Shown: positions 1-10,526 of the stretch, piece by piece
Layout: each line of letters starts with the position of its first letter
Numbering within the stretch: the first letter of the stretch is position 1
DNA from: Ochotona curzoniae
Lineage: Eukaryota > Chordata > Mammalia > Lagomorpha > Ochotonidae
Direction: 5' to 3'
Assembly: GCF_017591425.1 (NCBI RefSeq)
Contig: NW_024465655.1
Location: 805,501-869,500 of the forward strand
DNA: 64,000 nucleotides
Program-made: the position numbers and the translations under genes
The notes under the pieces: generated by a model
What the model was told of the DNA's origin: nothing
Seen by the model: only the letters and a program-made list of their open reading frames with translations
The model's database searches: none

Positions 1-7
1 CAATCTT

Positions 8-322
8 TCAAAAAAATTTTTTTATTGGAAAAGCAGATCAAACTATGGCACAAAGGAGAGACAAAGATCTTCTATTTGCTGGTTTATTCCCCAGATGCCT
101 GCAACAGCTGGCGCTGAGCCAGTCTGAAGCCAGAAGTCAGGAGCTTTTGGGTCTCCCACGCAGGAACAGAGTCCCGAGGCTTTGGGTCATCCATCTTTCA
201 CTGCTTTCCCAGTCCACAGGCAGGGAGCTGAATGGTAAGTGAAACAGCCAGGACTTGAACCTGCACCTACAGGCGAATGTTAGCACTTGCAAGAGGAGGA
301 TCAACTAGCTGAGCCATCATTC
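8..322 (-). mobile_element. Lagomorph tRNA-derived SINE
   Basis: Minus-oriented: T-rich tail at left, then body to a head near CTGAGCCATCAT. Diverged, in the OCLN 3' flank. Confidence 0.8.
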
Positions 323-354
323 CAAGATAAACACAATATGCTTCTTAAAAGTTT

Positions 355-685
355 TGGGCCGACATATTAAGCTAGTGGCTAAGATCTTTGCCTTGCTTGC
401 CTTGGGATCTCATATGGGCACTGGTTCTGATCCCAGTGGCCCGCTTCCCATCCAGTCCCTTGCTTGTGGCCTGGGAAAGCAGTCAAGGATGGCGAAAAGC
501 CTCGGGATCCTAAACCCACATGGGAGACCTGGAAGAGGCTCCTGGCTCCTGGTTTAGATCAGCTCAGCCAGCTAAGGCTGTTGCAGCCACTTGGGGTGTG
601 AATCATTGGATGAAGGTCTTCCTCTCTGTCTCTCCTCCTATCTCTGGATATCTGACTTTACAAATAAATAAATCTTTTTAAAAAA
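355..685 (+). mobile_element. Lagomorph tRNA-derived SINE
   Basis: Complete element from head GGGCCGACATATTAAGC to tail AAATAAATAAATC. Confidence 0.85.
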
Positions 686-724
686 GTTTCACTTACTGAC
701 TGTGGCAGATTAGAATAACTATCT

Positions 725-1025
725 GGGACTCAGCGTGGTGGCCTAGCTGTTAAAGTCCTCACGTTGCAAGCACAGGGATACCATATGGGAGCCGGTTCTA
801 CCAGCAGCTGTTTCCCATCCAGCTCCCTGCTTGTGGCCTGGGAAAGCAGTCCTGGACAGCCCAAAGCCTTGGGACCCTGCACCTCCATGGGAGACCCGGA
901 AGAAGCTCCTGGCTTCTGGTTTTAGATCCACTCAGCACTGCTGTTGTGGTAACTTAGGGTGTGAATTATCGGATGGAAGATCTTCCTCTCTGTATATCTG
1001 ACTTCGCAAAAAAAAAAAAAAACAA
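725..1025 (+). mobile_element. Lagomorph tRNA-derived SINE
   Basis: Head GGGACTCAGCGTGGTGGCC, body, and A tail interrupted by CAACAAC. Confidence 0.85.
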
Positions 1026-1617
1026 CAACTAGCTGTATCCTCTTTCAGGCAGGGACTTCGCTTAGCATATTAACTCTTTTCCTACCCAGGAAATTTTCAA
1101 CAGGTGAGACTGTCACATAGGCAGGCTAACTAAGTAGTCCAAGGGCTGACACCAAAAGTCCAAGGACAAAGATGGTACACACACACACACCCAGGTTCTA
1201 ACCCCATAGTGCCACTATTGTCATTTACTAACACGCACCAACACAATCTCTCCTAAAATGCTCCCAAATGATGTTAGCATCTGCACTCACTTCTTCCCTC
1301 CAGGAGAAAGGTTAACAAAAGCAAACAACAGGATGATGGGTCCTCCCGGGAGAAGGTGTGCTGCAGAGGCAGAATCCCAACTGCTGGGAGAACCAAGGGA
1401 GACTTCCCACTGCCCCAACTGAGAAAGTCCCAAAGGAAGCTGCTTTCATGCCAAAGTGGAGGGAGGATGCTGCCCTGGGAGCAGCTCCCGGCACCTGCAG
1501 AGAGCGGAGGGCCCCGCGGGCTGTGATGGAAGCGCTGACCCCGGGACGCACCATGCAGGTCAGGTGAATGCTGCTCACGAAAGAATGTACCACGCATGCA
1601 AACTCCAGACAACATAC

Positions 1618-1623
1618 TTTATT
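1618..1623 (-). terminator. Candidate distal poly(A) signal AATAAA
   Basis: The minus strand reads TTGTAAATAAAGTATGTTG, an AATAAA followed by GT-rich sequence, about 2.65 kb past the OCLN stop. It could end a longer OCLN transcript but is unsupported beyond the motif. Confidence 0.3.
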
Positions 1624-2140
1624 TACAACAGAAAAAATCTCACATCCTGCAACCCATCGGTGAACAAAATCTACCTAGAACCCCACCGCCTGAGAGCCCA
1701 CGGTTCCAGTCCTGCCTCATGTGTGAAATGGGACCAAATATCAAATTTACCGGAAGTGGTTATGTAGATAACATGTTGTCGTGATGGTCAAAGGAGCTTT
1801 GTGTGTGTGCATGTACCATATGAACAATATGAATTTGTAGCACTCCCTACAAATACTGACAGACTTGATTATATCAAAAACACAAAGCAAGATGTATGTG
1901 ATCAAGAAGCTAGATGGGAATTGGAGGAAGGACCCAATCCTGACACTCCAACATGTGACATGGGCACATCACGCAGCGGCTTAACCTACAACACCCGGTC
2001 CTCTGTGTTTGTTTAAATTTCTCAAAAATAATTAAAATACTCATCCCGCCTACATCTGATCCAAAATGACCCTAGTGAGACAGCATTTTCTATAGGGTTC
2101 CTTGATAACATGAACCACATACATTAACACCAAGCTCTTT

Positions 2141-2444
2141 TTTTTTTTTAAAGATTTATTTTATTTTTATTGGAAAGGCGGATGGATATACAGAGAGGAA
2201 GATCTTCCGTCCGATGATTCACTCCCCAAGTGAGCGCAACGGCCGATGCCATGCCGATCAGCCTCTTCCGGGTCTCCCATGCGGGTGCAGGGTCTGAAAG
2301 CTTTGGGCCGTACTCGACTGCTTTACCGGGCCACAGGCAGGGAGCTGGATGGGAAGCGGGGCTGCCGGGATTAGAACCGGCGTCCATATGGGATCCTGGG
2401 CGTGCAAGGTGAGGACCTTAACCACTGCGCCATCGCGCAGGGCC
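2141..2444 (-). mobile_element. Young lagomorph SINE with perfect TSD
   Basis: Flanked by a perfect 15-bp duplication AACACCAAGCTCTTT (2126-2140 and 2445-2459). Close to the young consensus, including the B box on the minus strand. Confidence 0.95.
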
Positions 2445-3599
2445 AACACCAAGCTCTTTGAACCAGAGTTTATAGTCCAAAACAGAGTGCAAGCAGGAGA
2501 TCAAGAAGGAAAGAAGCCTCTGCAATTGATGCCGAAACTCATACTCCAGACCAGGGGACTTCCTGGGCGGCTTGTCACACTGCCCTCCAGCTGGCTAACG
2601 CCAACACTGACCAAGCAGTTCCCCCAATTCTGGCTTCCTTTTGTGGTCTTTGAAGAAGAGTCCAATCTATGGCACAATTTTACAACTTGGCAAAATTTCA
2701 TAATCCTTATCACTTATTTTGGGCACTCCAGTCCTGCGGTATGACAACATTAGCAGACCTGCCTTCTTACACTGAGCACACTGCCCCCATGGGAGCCAAG
2801 GATCCAACCCTTCACAACACACAGCAAGGCCAGGGTTCCTTTCCCTGGATGTGGACCCAGAAAGCTTAGAACATACTCTGTACTAAACCTGTGCAGCACC
2901 CAGAAAATGAAGAATTTCTACAGCTTGAAGAAGTGACTCCGTGTTAGACGGGGAACACGGAAGTTTATAATTTGGAAAAGAACGTGGAACCGTATGTAGG
3001 AAATTAAATGTGTGAATCGCACACTGAAGACTCGAGACGATGGGGTGTTCAGAGTATGTTGCGCGTGGGCTGGGGACCATCATCACTCGCTTAGCAGAGT
3101 ACCTGGTTGCCAGGATACGAACAGTGTCTTACCTTCCCAATAACAAGTGATGAGAACTAAGGGCACCATTTGAAATCGTCTCCTGTTATTTGGTACAGTA
3201 TCCTATGAACCTTCTTCCAGCCACAGGACTAAGCAACAAGCAGGGAGCACCCAAGACAGTTAACACATTCAACTCCTGAGTTTAGTTTTCCTTAGCTTAA
3301 TTGCACGAATGACGTCAAAGGCTTATATTATGGAAACAAAACACCAGGTTTAATACCTTATAAAATATATACAGACCTTGAACATTCCTGGGAGATACAA
3401 TTCAAGTCACAACTGAATTATGAAAGTAATTGGATATTTTGATATATCATGAAAAGGTATATAGCTGGTTACCAAAAAAAAAAAAAAAAGCATGTAAACT
3501 GGAAGATAAAAAAGTATTTTAAAATACACAAAATTATAACCACTTCATTTTGATTTTGAAAAAGTAAATATATGTTTCTCTTTACAATCTTTAAATTTC

Positions 3600-4270
3600 A
3601 CACTTTTACTCAATCTTTATTATCAGGAGGACATAAAAGAAGAAAAAAAAAAAAAACCTCTTTCCAACCACTTACATAACAAAACTTGCATTAAGGAGGC
3701 TGCGGAAGGCGATATTCACAATAGTTCAAATACAGAAGGCCGGGGACTTCATTATGAATGGAGTCACAGCAGAGATTTCACCAAAATCAGCTGCTGACAA
3801 ATGCTTTCACTGTCGACGCTGCATCACAGGGAAACAGGCTCCCGTTCTGGAAAGAAACCCTTTAGGAACAGTGGTTGTCAGACGGGCGCTGGGAGGACCT
3901 AGGGAGAGCCACTGCGTGAGCGAACGGCACTTGGGGATCAAGACTTGACTGGGGTGACAAGGTGTGCAGCAATGGTGGTCCCGCAGCCCTTCCTTCGAGG
4001 TGGGAAAACCTCCGGGACTATTTTGTTCTTAACCCAAGATCCAGGGTTTTAAGCCGCACCATCCTCCGTCGGAGTGCTCAGCCCAGTTGCCCAGCCAAAG
4101 CTCTTTGTAAATATGCTTCAATACTGATGATGATGTTAAAGCTACCAAAATGTGGTCACGGTCATGGAGGACGGCTTCCTGCTGAACGTCCAGAGCCGTG
4201 CACCTTCGTCAAACACCCTGGAGCTGTCCAGCCCACACCTGGGTCCTTGAGCACCACGCCACGTGCCCTT
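3600..4270 (-). other. OCLN: OCLN 3' UTR
   Basis: Downstream of the stop, the minus strand keeps blocks matching the human 3' UTR as I recall it: GCTTTAACATCATC, CAGTATTGAAGCAT and CAACTGGGCTGA (about 4140-4080). The end, GATAATAAAGATTGAGTAAAAG, matches the region of the human poly(A) signal. Total length is about 0.65 kb. A 14-A run on the + strand lies inside it near 3645. Confidence 0.85.
3616..3621 (-). terminator. OCLN: OCLN poly(A) signal AATAAA
   Basis: AATAAA on the minus strand in the context GATAATAAAGATTGAG. It resembles the human OCLN poly(A) signal region from memory and lies about 650 nt past the stop codon. Cleavage is expected roughly 15-25 nt further left. Confidence 0.8.
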
Positions 4271-4372
4271 CTATGTTCTCCGCCCATCATAGTCCCCAAC
4301 CATCTTCTTGATGTGCGACAGTCTGCTCTTCAGCTGTTTGCAGTAGTTCCTCTTATTTTTATAATCTGCGGA
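4271..4372 (-). CDS. OCLN: OCLN exon 9 coding part: residues 490-522 and stop
   Basis: The acceptor CCTTTTCAG|TCC is followed by [16 protein letters not shown] and the C-terminal helix [16 protein letters not shown], then TAG at 4273-4271. Ser490 is the human site phosphorylated after VEGF/PKC signalling. The Cys in NYCKQLK is kept. Human ends DYDRQKT, so Arg to Gly and Gln-Lys to Arg-Arg changes are present. This completes the basic helical half of the ELL domain that contacts ZO-1. Confidence 0.96.
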   Translation of the reverse strand, partial: SADYKNKRNYCKQLKSRLSHIKKMVGDYDGRRT

Positions 4373-4637
4373 CTGAAAAGGAGGGACAGTGAGTCACGGA
4401 GGTGCAGACAGAGCAGGAACGGGCCTGGGAGGCGAAGGGCAGCCAGGAAGGGACCAGCCAGAACTGTCTGCCACTTGGATGTGGCAGCATTACCAGCCAC
4501 ACAGCCAGCCGGCTCTCTCTGTCAACTACAGCTTTAACCTGAGTGAGCACAGAGGATATACACTCATTTCAAAAAAACTCAGAAATCATGGATATGTTTT
4601 CTCAGATCCTGAAATTCTGAATTTTTAGCATCGAGTG

Positions 4638-5345
4638 GCCAGCACAATGACCCAAGTGGCTAACGTTCCACCTTCAAGCACGGCATCCAATATGAGTACC
4701 AGTTCATGTCCCGGCTGCTCCACTTCCCATCCAGCTCCCTGTTTGTGGCCTGGGAAAGCAGAGGATGACAAGCCAAAGTCTTGGACCCTGCATCTGTGTG
4801 GGAGACCCAGAGAAAGTTTCTAGTTTCACATTGGCTAAGCTCTGGCCACTGCAGTCATTTGGGGAGTGAACTAGCAGACAGAAGTTCTTTCTCTTTGTAT
4901 CTCCTTATCTCTAGAAATCTGCTTTTAATAATATTCAATAAATAATAATTATATTTATAATTATGTTTATAATTATCATTATAAATAATAACTCTTATTA
5001 TTTATTTTTATTGCAAAGTCAGATATAGACAGGAGGAGAGACAGAGAGGAAGATCTTCCATCCATTGATTCACTCCTGAAGTGACCACAACGGCCAGTGC
5101 TGAGCCAATCTGAAGCCAGGAACCTGGAACTTCTTCCAGGTCTCCCACGTGGGTGTAGGGTCTAAAGACTTTGGGCCATCCTCAACTGCTTTCCCAGGCT
5201 ACAAGCAGGGAATTGGATGGGAAGTGGAGCTGCCGGGATTAGAACCGGTGCCCATATGGGATCCCGGTGTGTTCAAAGACTTTAGGCATTAGGCCACTGC
5301 GCCAGGCCCAAATCTGCCTTTCTAATAAAAATAAATCTTTAAAAA
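4638..5345 (+). mobile_element. Older SINE interrupted by a nested SINE
   Basis: Head and body at 4638 to about 4940; the tail AAATCTGCCTTTCTAATAA to AAATCTTT resumes at 5312. The break falls in its A-rich tail. Confidence 0.85.
4992..5311 (-). mobile_element. SINE nested in the tail of another SINE
   Basis: Complete minus-oriented element. The AAATCTGC-TTT-TAATAA sequence on both sides looks like its target-site duplication. Lies in OCLN intron 8. Confidence 0.85.
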
Positions 5346-5473
5346 CAAAAGAGAAAAAGAAATGAATGCTAACAATTTACCGTAAAAAATGTTAGCATTG
5401 AGGTAGACTTTCTATTCTGTCTTCTACAAAATGTTTGAAATTACCCTTGCTTATCTATCATTATTATTTTTTT

Positions 5474-5799
5474 ATTTTAAAGATTTATTTTTATTATTTT
5501 TTTTTATAGGAAAGGCGGATATACAGAGAGGAGAGACAGAGAGGAAGATCCTCCGTCTGATGATTCACTCCCCAAGTGAGTGCAACGGCCGATGCTATGC
5601 CGATCCGAAGCCAGGAGCCTCTTCCGGGTCTCCCACGTGGGTGCAGGGTCCCAAAGCTTTGGGCTGTCCTCTGCTGCTTTCCCGGGCCACAGGCAGGGAG
5701 CTGGAAGGCAAGCGGGGCTGCCGGGCTAGAACTGGCGCCCATATGGGATGCCGGGCATGCAAGTCGAGGACCTTAACCACTGCGCCACCGTGCCGGGCC
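5474..5799 (-). mobile_element. Young lagomorph SINE
   Basis: Minus-oriented, near consensus, flanked by ATTATTATT-rich direct repeats. Confidence 0.9.
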
Positions 5800-5814
5800 C
5801 ATTATTATTATTAT

Positions 5815-5946
5815 TATTTAAGATCTTCCAGGCTACAGGCAGGAAGGTTGATGGGAAGTAGAGCAGTCGGACGTGAACTGGCACTCGCGTGGACTGCAGC
5901 ACCTGCGAGGTGAGGATTCAGTCACTCAGCCATCGTGCCAGGCCCA
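5815..5946 (-). mobile_element. SINE fragment (head half only)
   Basis: Minus-oriented 5' half of an older SINE ending GCCATCGTGCCAGGCCC, immediately beside a young element. Confidence 0.75.
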
Positions 5947-6641
5947 CCTTCGCTTCTCTAACAGCTGCGTGCACAATGCCGAGACAGCTGAAGCTGCATT
6001 AACTGTAAATGCCAAAACCGGGGAGGAGGCTGATGTTCGCTGATCACAGACCGGATAAAGCTGCATTTCAGTTCTTACCATCCAGCAGCAGAAATAAGTG
6101 AACCACAACCACATGCCAAAACATGTGCAGATGCCAAACCTGATACTTTGAGAAACCACAGACAAAATACACAGTGCATCACTCCTCTTACACCAAGTTC
6201 AAGACGGGATAAACTAGCCTATGACGTCAGAAGGCATAGTGGGTTACCCCCTGGGCAGAGGGGAAGGGCTGGGATGGGTAGGGACTTGGGGTGCTGCTAG
6301 GGCCCTGGGAGATGGGGTTCCTCAGCTGGGTGCGGGGGACGCACGGGCAGTCACTCTGTAAACACCTTGCTCAAGCTGGATGGTTTACTCGCGTCTGCGC
6401 ATTTTTCTGTTTGTATGTCTGACACCTGTGCTTTCTCAAGACGTTTTAAGAAATCAATACTGGTTGGTTGTGGTTGCAGAAAAACAAAGTCAGTTCCCAG
6501 TTTCCTAGTAAGTTTCCACAACAACGTGACAGGGCCTTTGTCGGTGACAGGACATGGATGGTCAATGTTCATGGTCATGCCAAAAGTTCATGGGAAGACA
6601 GCCCCGGCTCCCTCAAGGAACCGCAGCGCCATGATACTTAC

Positions 6642-6683
6642 GCTCTTCACCTGCTTCAGCCGGTTGTACTCATCAGCAGCCGC
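6642..6683 (-). CDS. OCLN: OCLN exon 8: residues 476-489 (42-nt micro-exon)
   Basis: Acceptor CTTGATAG|GCG and donor AAGAGC|GTAAGT bound 42 nt encoding AAADEYNRLKQVKS. This continues the ELL helix and keeps phase 0 at both ends. The last residue is Ser489, where human has Gly, so residues 489-490 across the junction become Ser-Ser. The exon was found by matching the protein to human occludin, because it is too short to stand out as an open frame. Confidence 0.95.
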
Positions 6684-6813
6684 CTATCAAGGAGAAACAA
6701 AGAAGCATGAGTGAGGCGTCTCCTCCTCCAAGGCCAACATTCCTGATGTCACCCTGAGCAGCTGCAAATGACAGCTTTAAGCCCAAAACCCCTACAGCTC
6801 TCAGCCCTCCAGG

Positions 6814-6827
6814 CCAGCAGGTGGCGC
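6814..6827 (+). promoter_or_regulatory. Candidate CTCF site
   Basis: CCAGCAGGTGGCGC fits the CTCF core consensus CCASYAGRKGGCRS at every position. It lies in OCLN intron 7, about 130 bp from exon 8, in non-SINE sequence. Occupancy cannot be judged from sequence. Confidence 0.5.
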
Positions 6828-6887
6828 TGCGGGAATCCACGGCAGGAACACTTGTCCCCACCCCACACTGCCCCAGGAGCTAGGACA

Positions 6888-7066
6888 CTCTTCCTGGTCT
6901 TCCAAGTGGGTGCAGGGTCCCAAGGCTTTGGGCTGTCCTCCTCTGCTGCTTTTCCAGGCCACATGCAGGGAGCTGGATGGGGAGTGGAACAGCCGGGACT
7001 CGAACTGGGCCCATACGGGATGCTGGCACTGCTGACCAAGGATTAGCCTGCAATGCCATGGAGCTA
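6888..7066 (-). mobile_element. SINE fragment (5' half)
   Basis: Minus-oriented; starts within the SINE body (CTTCCTGGTCTTCCAAG) and ends near the head. Confidence 0.75.
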
Positions 7067-7499
7067 ACTCCGTGTCTTAAAGCCGATCTTCACTTTGATA
7101 GGAAACAATCACCATAAACTACTGCTGATCAAAGATCAGGAAATAAGCAGTTTTCTAGAAGTCGAAAAAGAAAAGAAAGCCTCAGAATGATGAGGCGAGG
7201 TGAGAGGGCCGTGGCAAGCGATTGGAAACCTGTCCCTGGTCAGAGCCAGAACCGACTGCGCCACAGGTCAAGTGGCATTTGGAGTGTAACTCAGAATTGC
7301 AAAACGCACATCCGTCGCTCCACACTTAACACGTGACTGATGAATCAAATACATTAGCACTCCCCACACACAGGGAGAAAGAGACGAAGAAACAGTGTGG
7401 AAAAGGTAGATTGGAGAGAAAAAGGAGACATTACCAGGACAAAGAGAACCTCAGCCAAGCAGCAAAGACAACCAGAAACTAATGCTGAACCAAACAAGA

Positions 7500-7795
7500 A
7501 GGGCTGGAGTGGTGGCACAGTAGACAAAGCCACCACCTGCAGTGTGGGCTTCCCACCTGTGCACCGGTTCCAGTCCTGCCTGCTGCACTTCCTCCTGCTG
7601 CACCTGGGAAAGCAGCCAGCGAGGATCTAAGTGGCTGGGCCCCTGCACGCTGCTGGAAGACCCTGAAGAAGCAGCAAGCTCCTGCTTTCACACCGGCCCA
7701 GTGCCAGCCAATGCATCCATTCAAGACATGAGCCAGTGGAGGGAAGAACGCCTTTCTCTAACCCTGCCTTTCAAGTAAATACAAGAAAAATCTAA
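7500..7795 (+). mobile_element. Older lagomorph SINE
   Basis: Head GGGCTGGAGTGGTGGCACAG and tail CCTTTCAAGTAAATAC. Diverged old subfamily. Confidence 0.8.
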
Positions 7796-8009
7796 GTAAG
7801 ATATAGGACTTTTTACCAATGACTACGTGTTTAAATGGGATCTGGTGGAGTTCGTATTCTGCATGTAATGCTGTCAGGTTCAAGTTTACCGCAGTGAGAA
7901 CAAAGTGCATTTATAAAGAATATAGCTATTCCTAAGCAGGAAGGTTTAGTTACATGTATCTAGACTAATGCTATGGAATACTACAATTTCCCTTTTATAA
8001 AAACTCTTC

Positions 8010-8330
8010 CTTGGGCCCAGTGTGGTAGCATAGTGGCTAAAGTCCACACCTTGCACACGCCAGGATCCCATATTGGTGCTGGTTCCTGTCCTGGCAGCCC
8101 CGCTTCCCATCCATCTCCCTGCCTGTGTTCTGGGAAAGCAGTCGAGGACGGCCCAAAGCTATGGGACCCTGCACCTGCGTGGGAGACCTGGGAGAGGCTC
8201 CTGGCTTCGGATGGGTACAGCTCCAGCCATTGTGGCCACTTGGGGAGGTAAATCAGTGGATGGAAGATCTTCCTCTCTGTCTCTTCTCCTCCTTTCTTTC
8301 CAATAAAAAGAAAGAAATCTTTAAAAATAT
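8010..8330 (+). mobile_element. Lagomorph SINE
   Basis: Head GGGCCCAGTGTGGTAGCA to tail AAATCTTTAAAAATATATA, in intron 7. Confidence 0.88.
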
Positions 8331-8399
8331 ATATATTTATTTAAGAGACAGAAAGAGGGAGGGAAAAACAGAGGGAGGGAAGCGAAGTGAACGGAAACA

Positions 8400-8682
8400 C
8401 CATGGCTGCTGCCAGGGCTCACAAGCACAGACTGCTGGGACAGTGTTGGGGACGGCAGAGGGACAGTGCTGTGGCCCAGCGAACACCCCCACGGGCGAGG
8501 CCCGATGCTCTGCTTCCCATTCAGCTCCCTGCTAACGCGCCAGGGAAAGCAGCTGAGGACGGCCTGAGTGCTTAGGCCCCGGATGAAGCTCCTGGTTTTG
8601 ACTTGGTCATTTGGGAAGTGAAGCTGTGGATGGATGGAAGCTTGCAACTTCGCCTTTGAAATAAATCAATCTTCAAACAGGA
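8400..8682 (+). mobile_element. Old SINE, diverged
   Basis: The middle and tail are recognisable (CCCATTCAGCTCCCTGC, GAAATAAATCAATCTTC); the head is degraded. Confidence 0.65.
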
Positions 8683-8792
8683 AGGAAAAAAGGGAAAGCT
8701 AGAATCAGGAGGAGCCTGGGATCAGGTTGTCCAACCTGAGGGGCAGGTGGAACTACTGGCCAAACACCTGCCACATGCTTCTTTTGTTTCTT

Positions 8793-9118
8793 TTTAAAAA
8801 ATTATTATTATTATTATTATTATTATAAAAGCAGATATACAGAGAGGAGGAGACAGAAGGAAATCTTTCATCCACTGATTCACTACCCAAGCAGCCGCAA
8901 CAGCTGGAGTTGTGCAGATCTGAAGCCAGGAGCCAGGAACCTCTTCCAGGTTTCCTGTGTGGGTGCAGAATCCCAAGACTTTGGGCCGTCCTCCACTGCT
9001 TTCCCAGGCCACAAGCAGGGAGCTGGATGGGAAGTGGGGCTGCTGGGATCAGAACTGGTGCCCATGTTGGATCCCAGCATATGTAAGTCGAGGACTTTAA
9101 TCACTAGGCTACCAGGCT
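8793..9118 (-). mobile_element. Lagomorph SINE with ATT-expanded tail
   Basis: Minus-oriented full element about 180 bp left of OCLN exon 7. Short CATGCTT repeats flank it. Confidence 0.88.
8799..8825 (+). repeat. (ATT)n microsatellite
   Basis: About nine ATT units in the T-rich end of a minus-oriented SINE, probably grown from its A-rich tail. Confidence 0.9.
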
Positions 9119-9296
9119 ACCTCAGTCCCATGCTTTTTAACTCTTCACTACATCATTACACTCAAGAATCTGAAAAGACTTCCTCCTGGTCTCAATTTCC
9201 ACTATGAATCAACACTGATAATTACAAGCAAAACTCAGTTGACATTAGAACCCCGTGCCCACAGTATCTAATAAGCAAGTGTTAGTGTCAATGCAC

Positions 9297-9468
9297 CATG
9301 TACTCCTCGCTCTCTTCTCTGTAATCGTCCAGCTCCTTATCGAGGCGGGAAAGCTCTCTGTTGACCTCATCGAGCTCTGCTTGCAAGCTCTTGTACTCCT
9401 GCAGGCCACTGTCAAAGCTTCTCTTGTAGAGCTGTCGCTGCTGATCCGACGTAATGGGCGGGTACTCC
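9297..9468 (-). CDS. OCLN: OCLN exon 7: residues 418-475, first part of ELL coiled coil
   Basis: The acceptor CCTCCCTTAG|GGAG gives Arg418 across the junction, then [15 protein letters not shown] and a heptad-rich helix ([19 protein letters not shown]) ending EESEEYM. The exon ends at 9297 in phase 0, where the human exon also ends by homology. The donor reads ATG|GTGCAT, a weak match to GTRAGT. Read-through would add Val-His and stop. The ELL domain forms an antiparallel helical hairpin that binds the ZO-1 GUK region. Confidence 0.95.
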
Positions 9469-10310
9469 CTAAGGGAGGAGAGGGAACGTGACTTGGATGC
9501 ATAGATGATACACCTGCCGTCCAGACAGAAAACCCAGCACTGCTGCCTCAAAGCTAATAAAGCTGGTGGGATGAGGCGGCACAGGGAGACGGAGCTGGGG
9601 TGACAATAACTTGCATTAATGGTCACATTTTCTGTGGTCCACTGCCGTCTCCCCTACCGCCTGCCAAAAAAAAAAAAAAAAGAAACAAACAAAAACTATG
9701 CCTACACAAGTTTCAGGATTGAAGCCTTCCAGTAGAAAGTTATTTATACAAATTCAGGCTAATCCTCAAGTGCTCATTTGTTCCCAGCACACAATACCAC
9801 CTGCTAATAATTGCAACACTTGGGTTTCAAGTCTTTGAGCCAAAAGTGTGGAATTCAGAGCCTGTTTGGCCCACTGCCACACTGCCCCAAGGCCACAGCT
9901 AACCATACTGACAACTGATCCCAATCTGAGTCAGCCCCGAATCTCAGAGCAGGGAGAGGGTGAGGGTGGCCGGAAGGGGCAGGTACCGGAGCTCTTGAAG
10001 CCATCGGCACTGCGCAACCCTCCGAGGCCTTAAACAGCCTTTGGGTCATCCATGCGCCCCACGTGTGTCGCTGTCCTCGGAGGACCTGGGTGTAAAAAAT
10101 TCACCCCACGATTCGGGGTGTCACCAGGGAGGATGCAAAACCGCTACAAGTCACGGCCAAAGGGAAGCCATAGCAGCAGCCTCGGGGGAAAGGCAGCGTG
10201 ACTGTCTCAGGGACCCGCAGTGAGAACAGAGGTACTGGGGCTGCCCAGTAGCCATTCCTCATTCCACGGAGCAGCTGAAAAGCTGCGGCAAGGCCCTTCC
10301 AGCCCCGTAC
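9469..10310 (-). other. OCLN: OCLN intron 6
   Basis: The shortest intron (842 nt) and the only one without a SINE; it has an A run near 9667. Confidence 0.9.
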
Positions 10311-10526
10311 CTGACCCAGTCCTCCTCCAGTTCGTCGCCCGACTCGCCACCGGTTGTGTAGTCCGTCTCGTAGTGGTCCTGCTCGGACCTCCTGGGCCTC
10401 CCCGCTCTTCCCTTGGCGGGGCCCTTTTTGGGTAGGGTCTCCAAGTTCCCACTGCTGCTGGAACGGGGCTGCCTGAAGTCGTCCACGGATGCAGTCAACG
10501 GAAGCTCCTGGGCCACCTCCGGCACC
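10311..10526 (-). CDS. OCLN: OCLN exon 6: residues 346-417, regulatory phosphorylation segment
   Basis: Acceptor TTTTACCAG|GGTG and donor GGGTCAG|GTACGG bound 216 nt. The exon encodes [11 protein letters not shown], a basic Lys/Arg/Pro stretch and [12 protein letters not shown]. Tyr398, Tyr402 and Ser408 match human sites phosphorylated by Src-family kinases and CK2. Residue 409 is Gly (codon GGC), where human and mouse have Cys. That cysteine has been implicated in redox-sensitive occludin dimerisation. The exon ends in the acidic DELEEDW stretch that begins the occludin/ELL domain. Confidence 0.96.

Larger units (their letters stand above)
4373..6641 (-). other. OCLN: OCLN intron 8
   Basis: Holds four SINEs or fragments (two nested). 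5950-6640 is unique sequence in which I see no feature. Confidence 0.9.
6684..9296 (-). other. OCLN: OCLN intron 7
   Basis: Contains the candidate CTCF site, five SINEs and unique stretches at 7070-7500 and 7800-8010 with nothing recognisable. Confidence 0.9.

Noticed and set aside
1174..1191. CA repeat as a regulatory element
   Set aside because: A short ordinary microsatellite with no supporting context.
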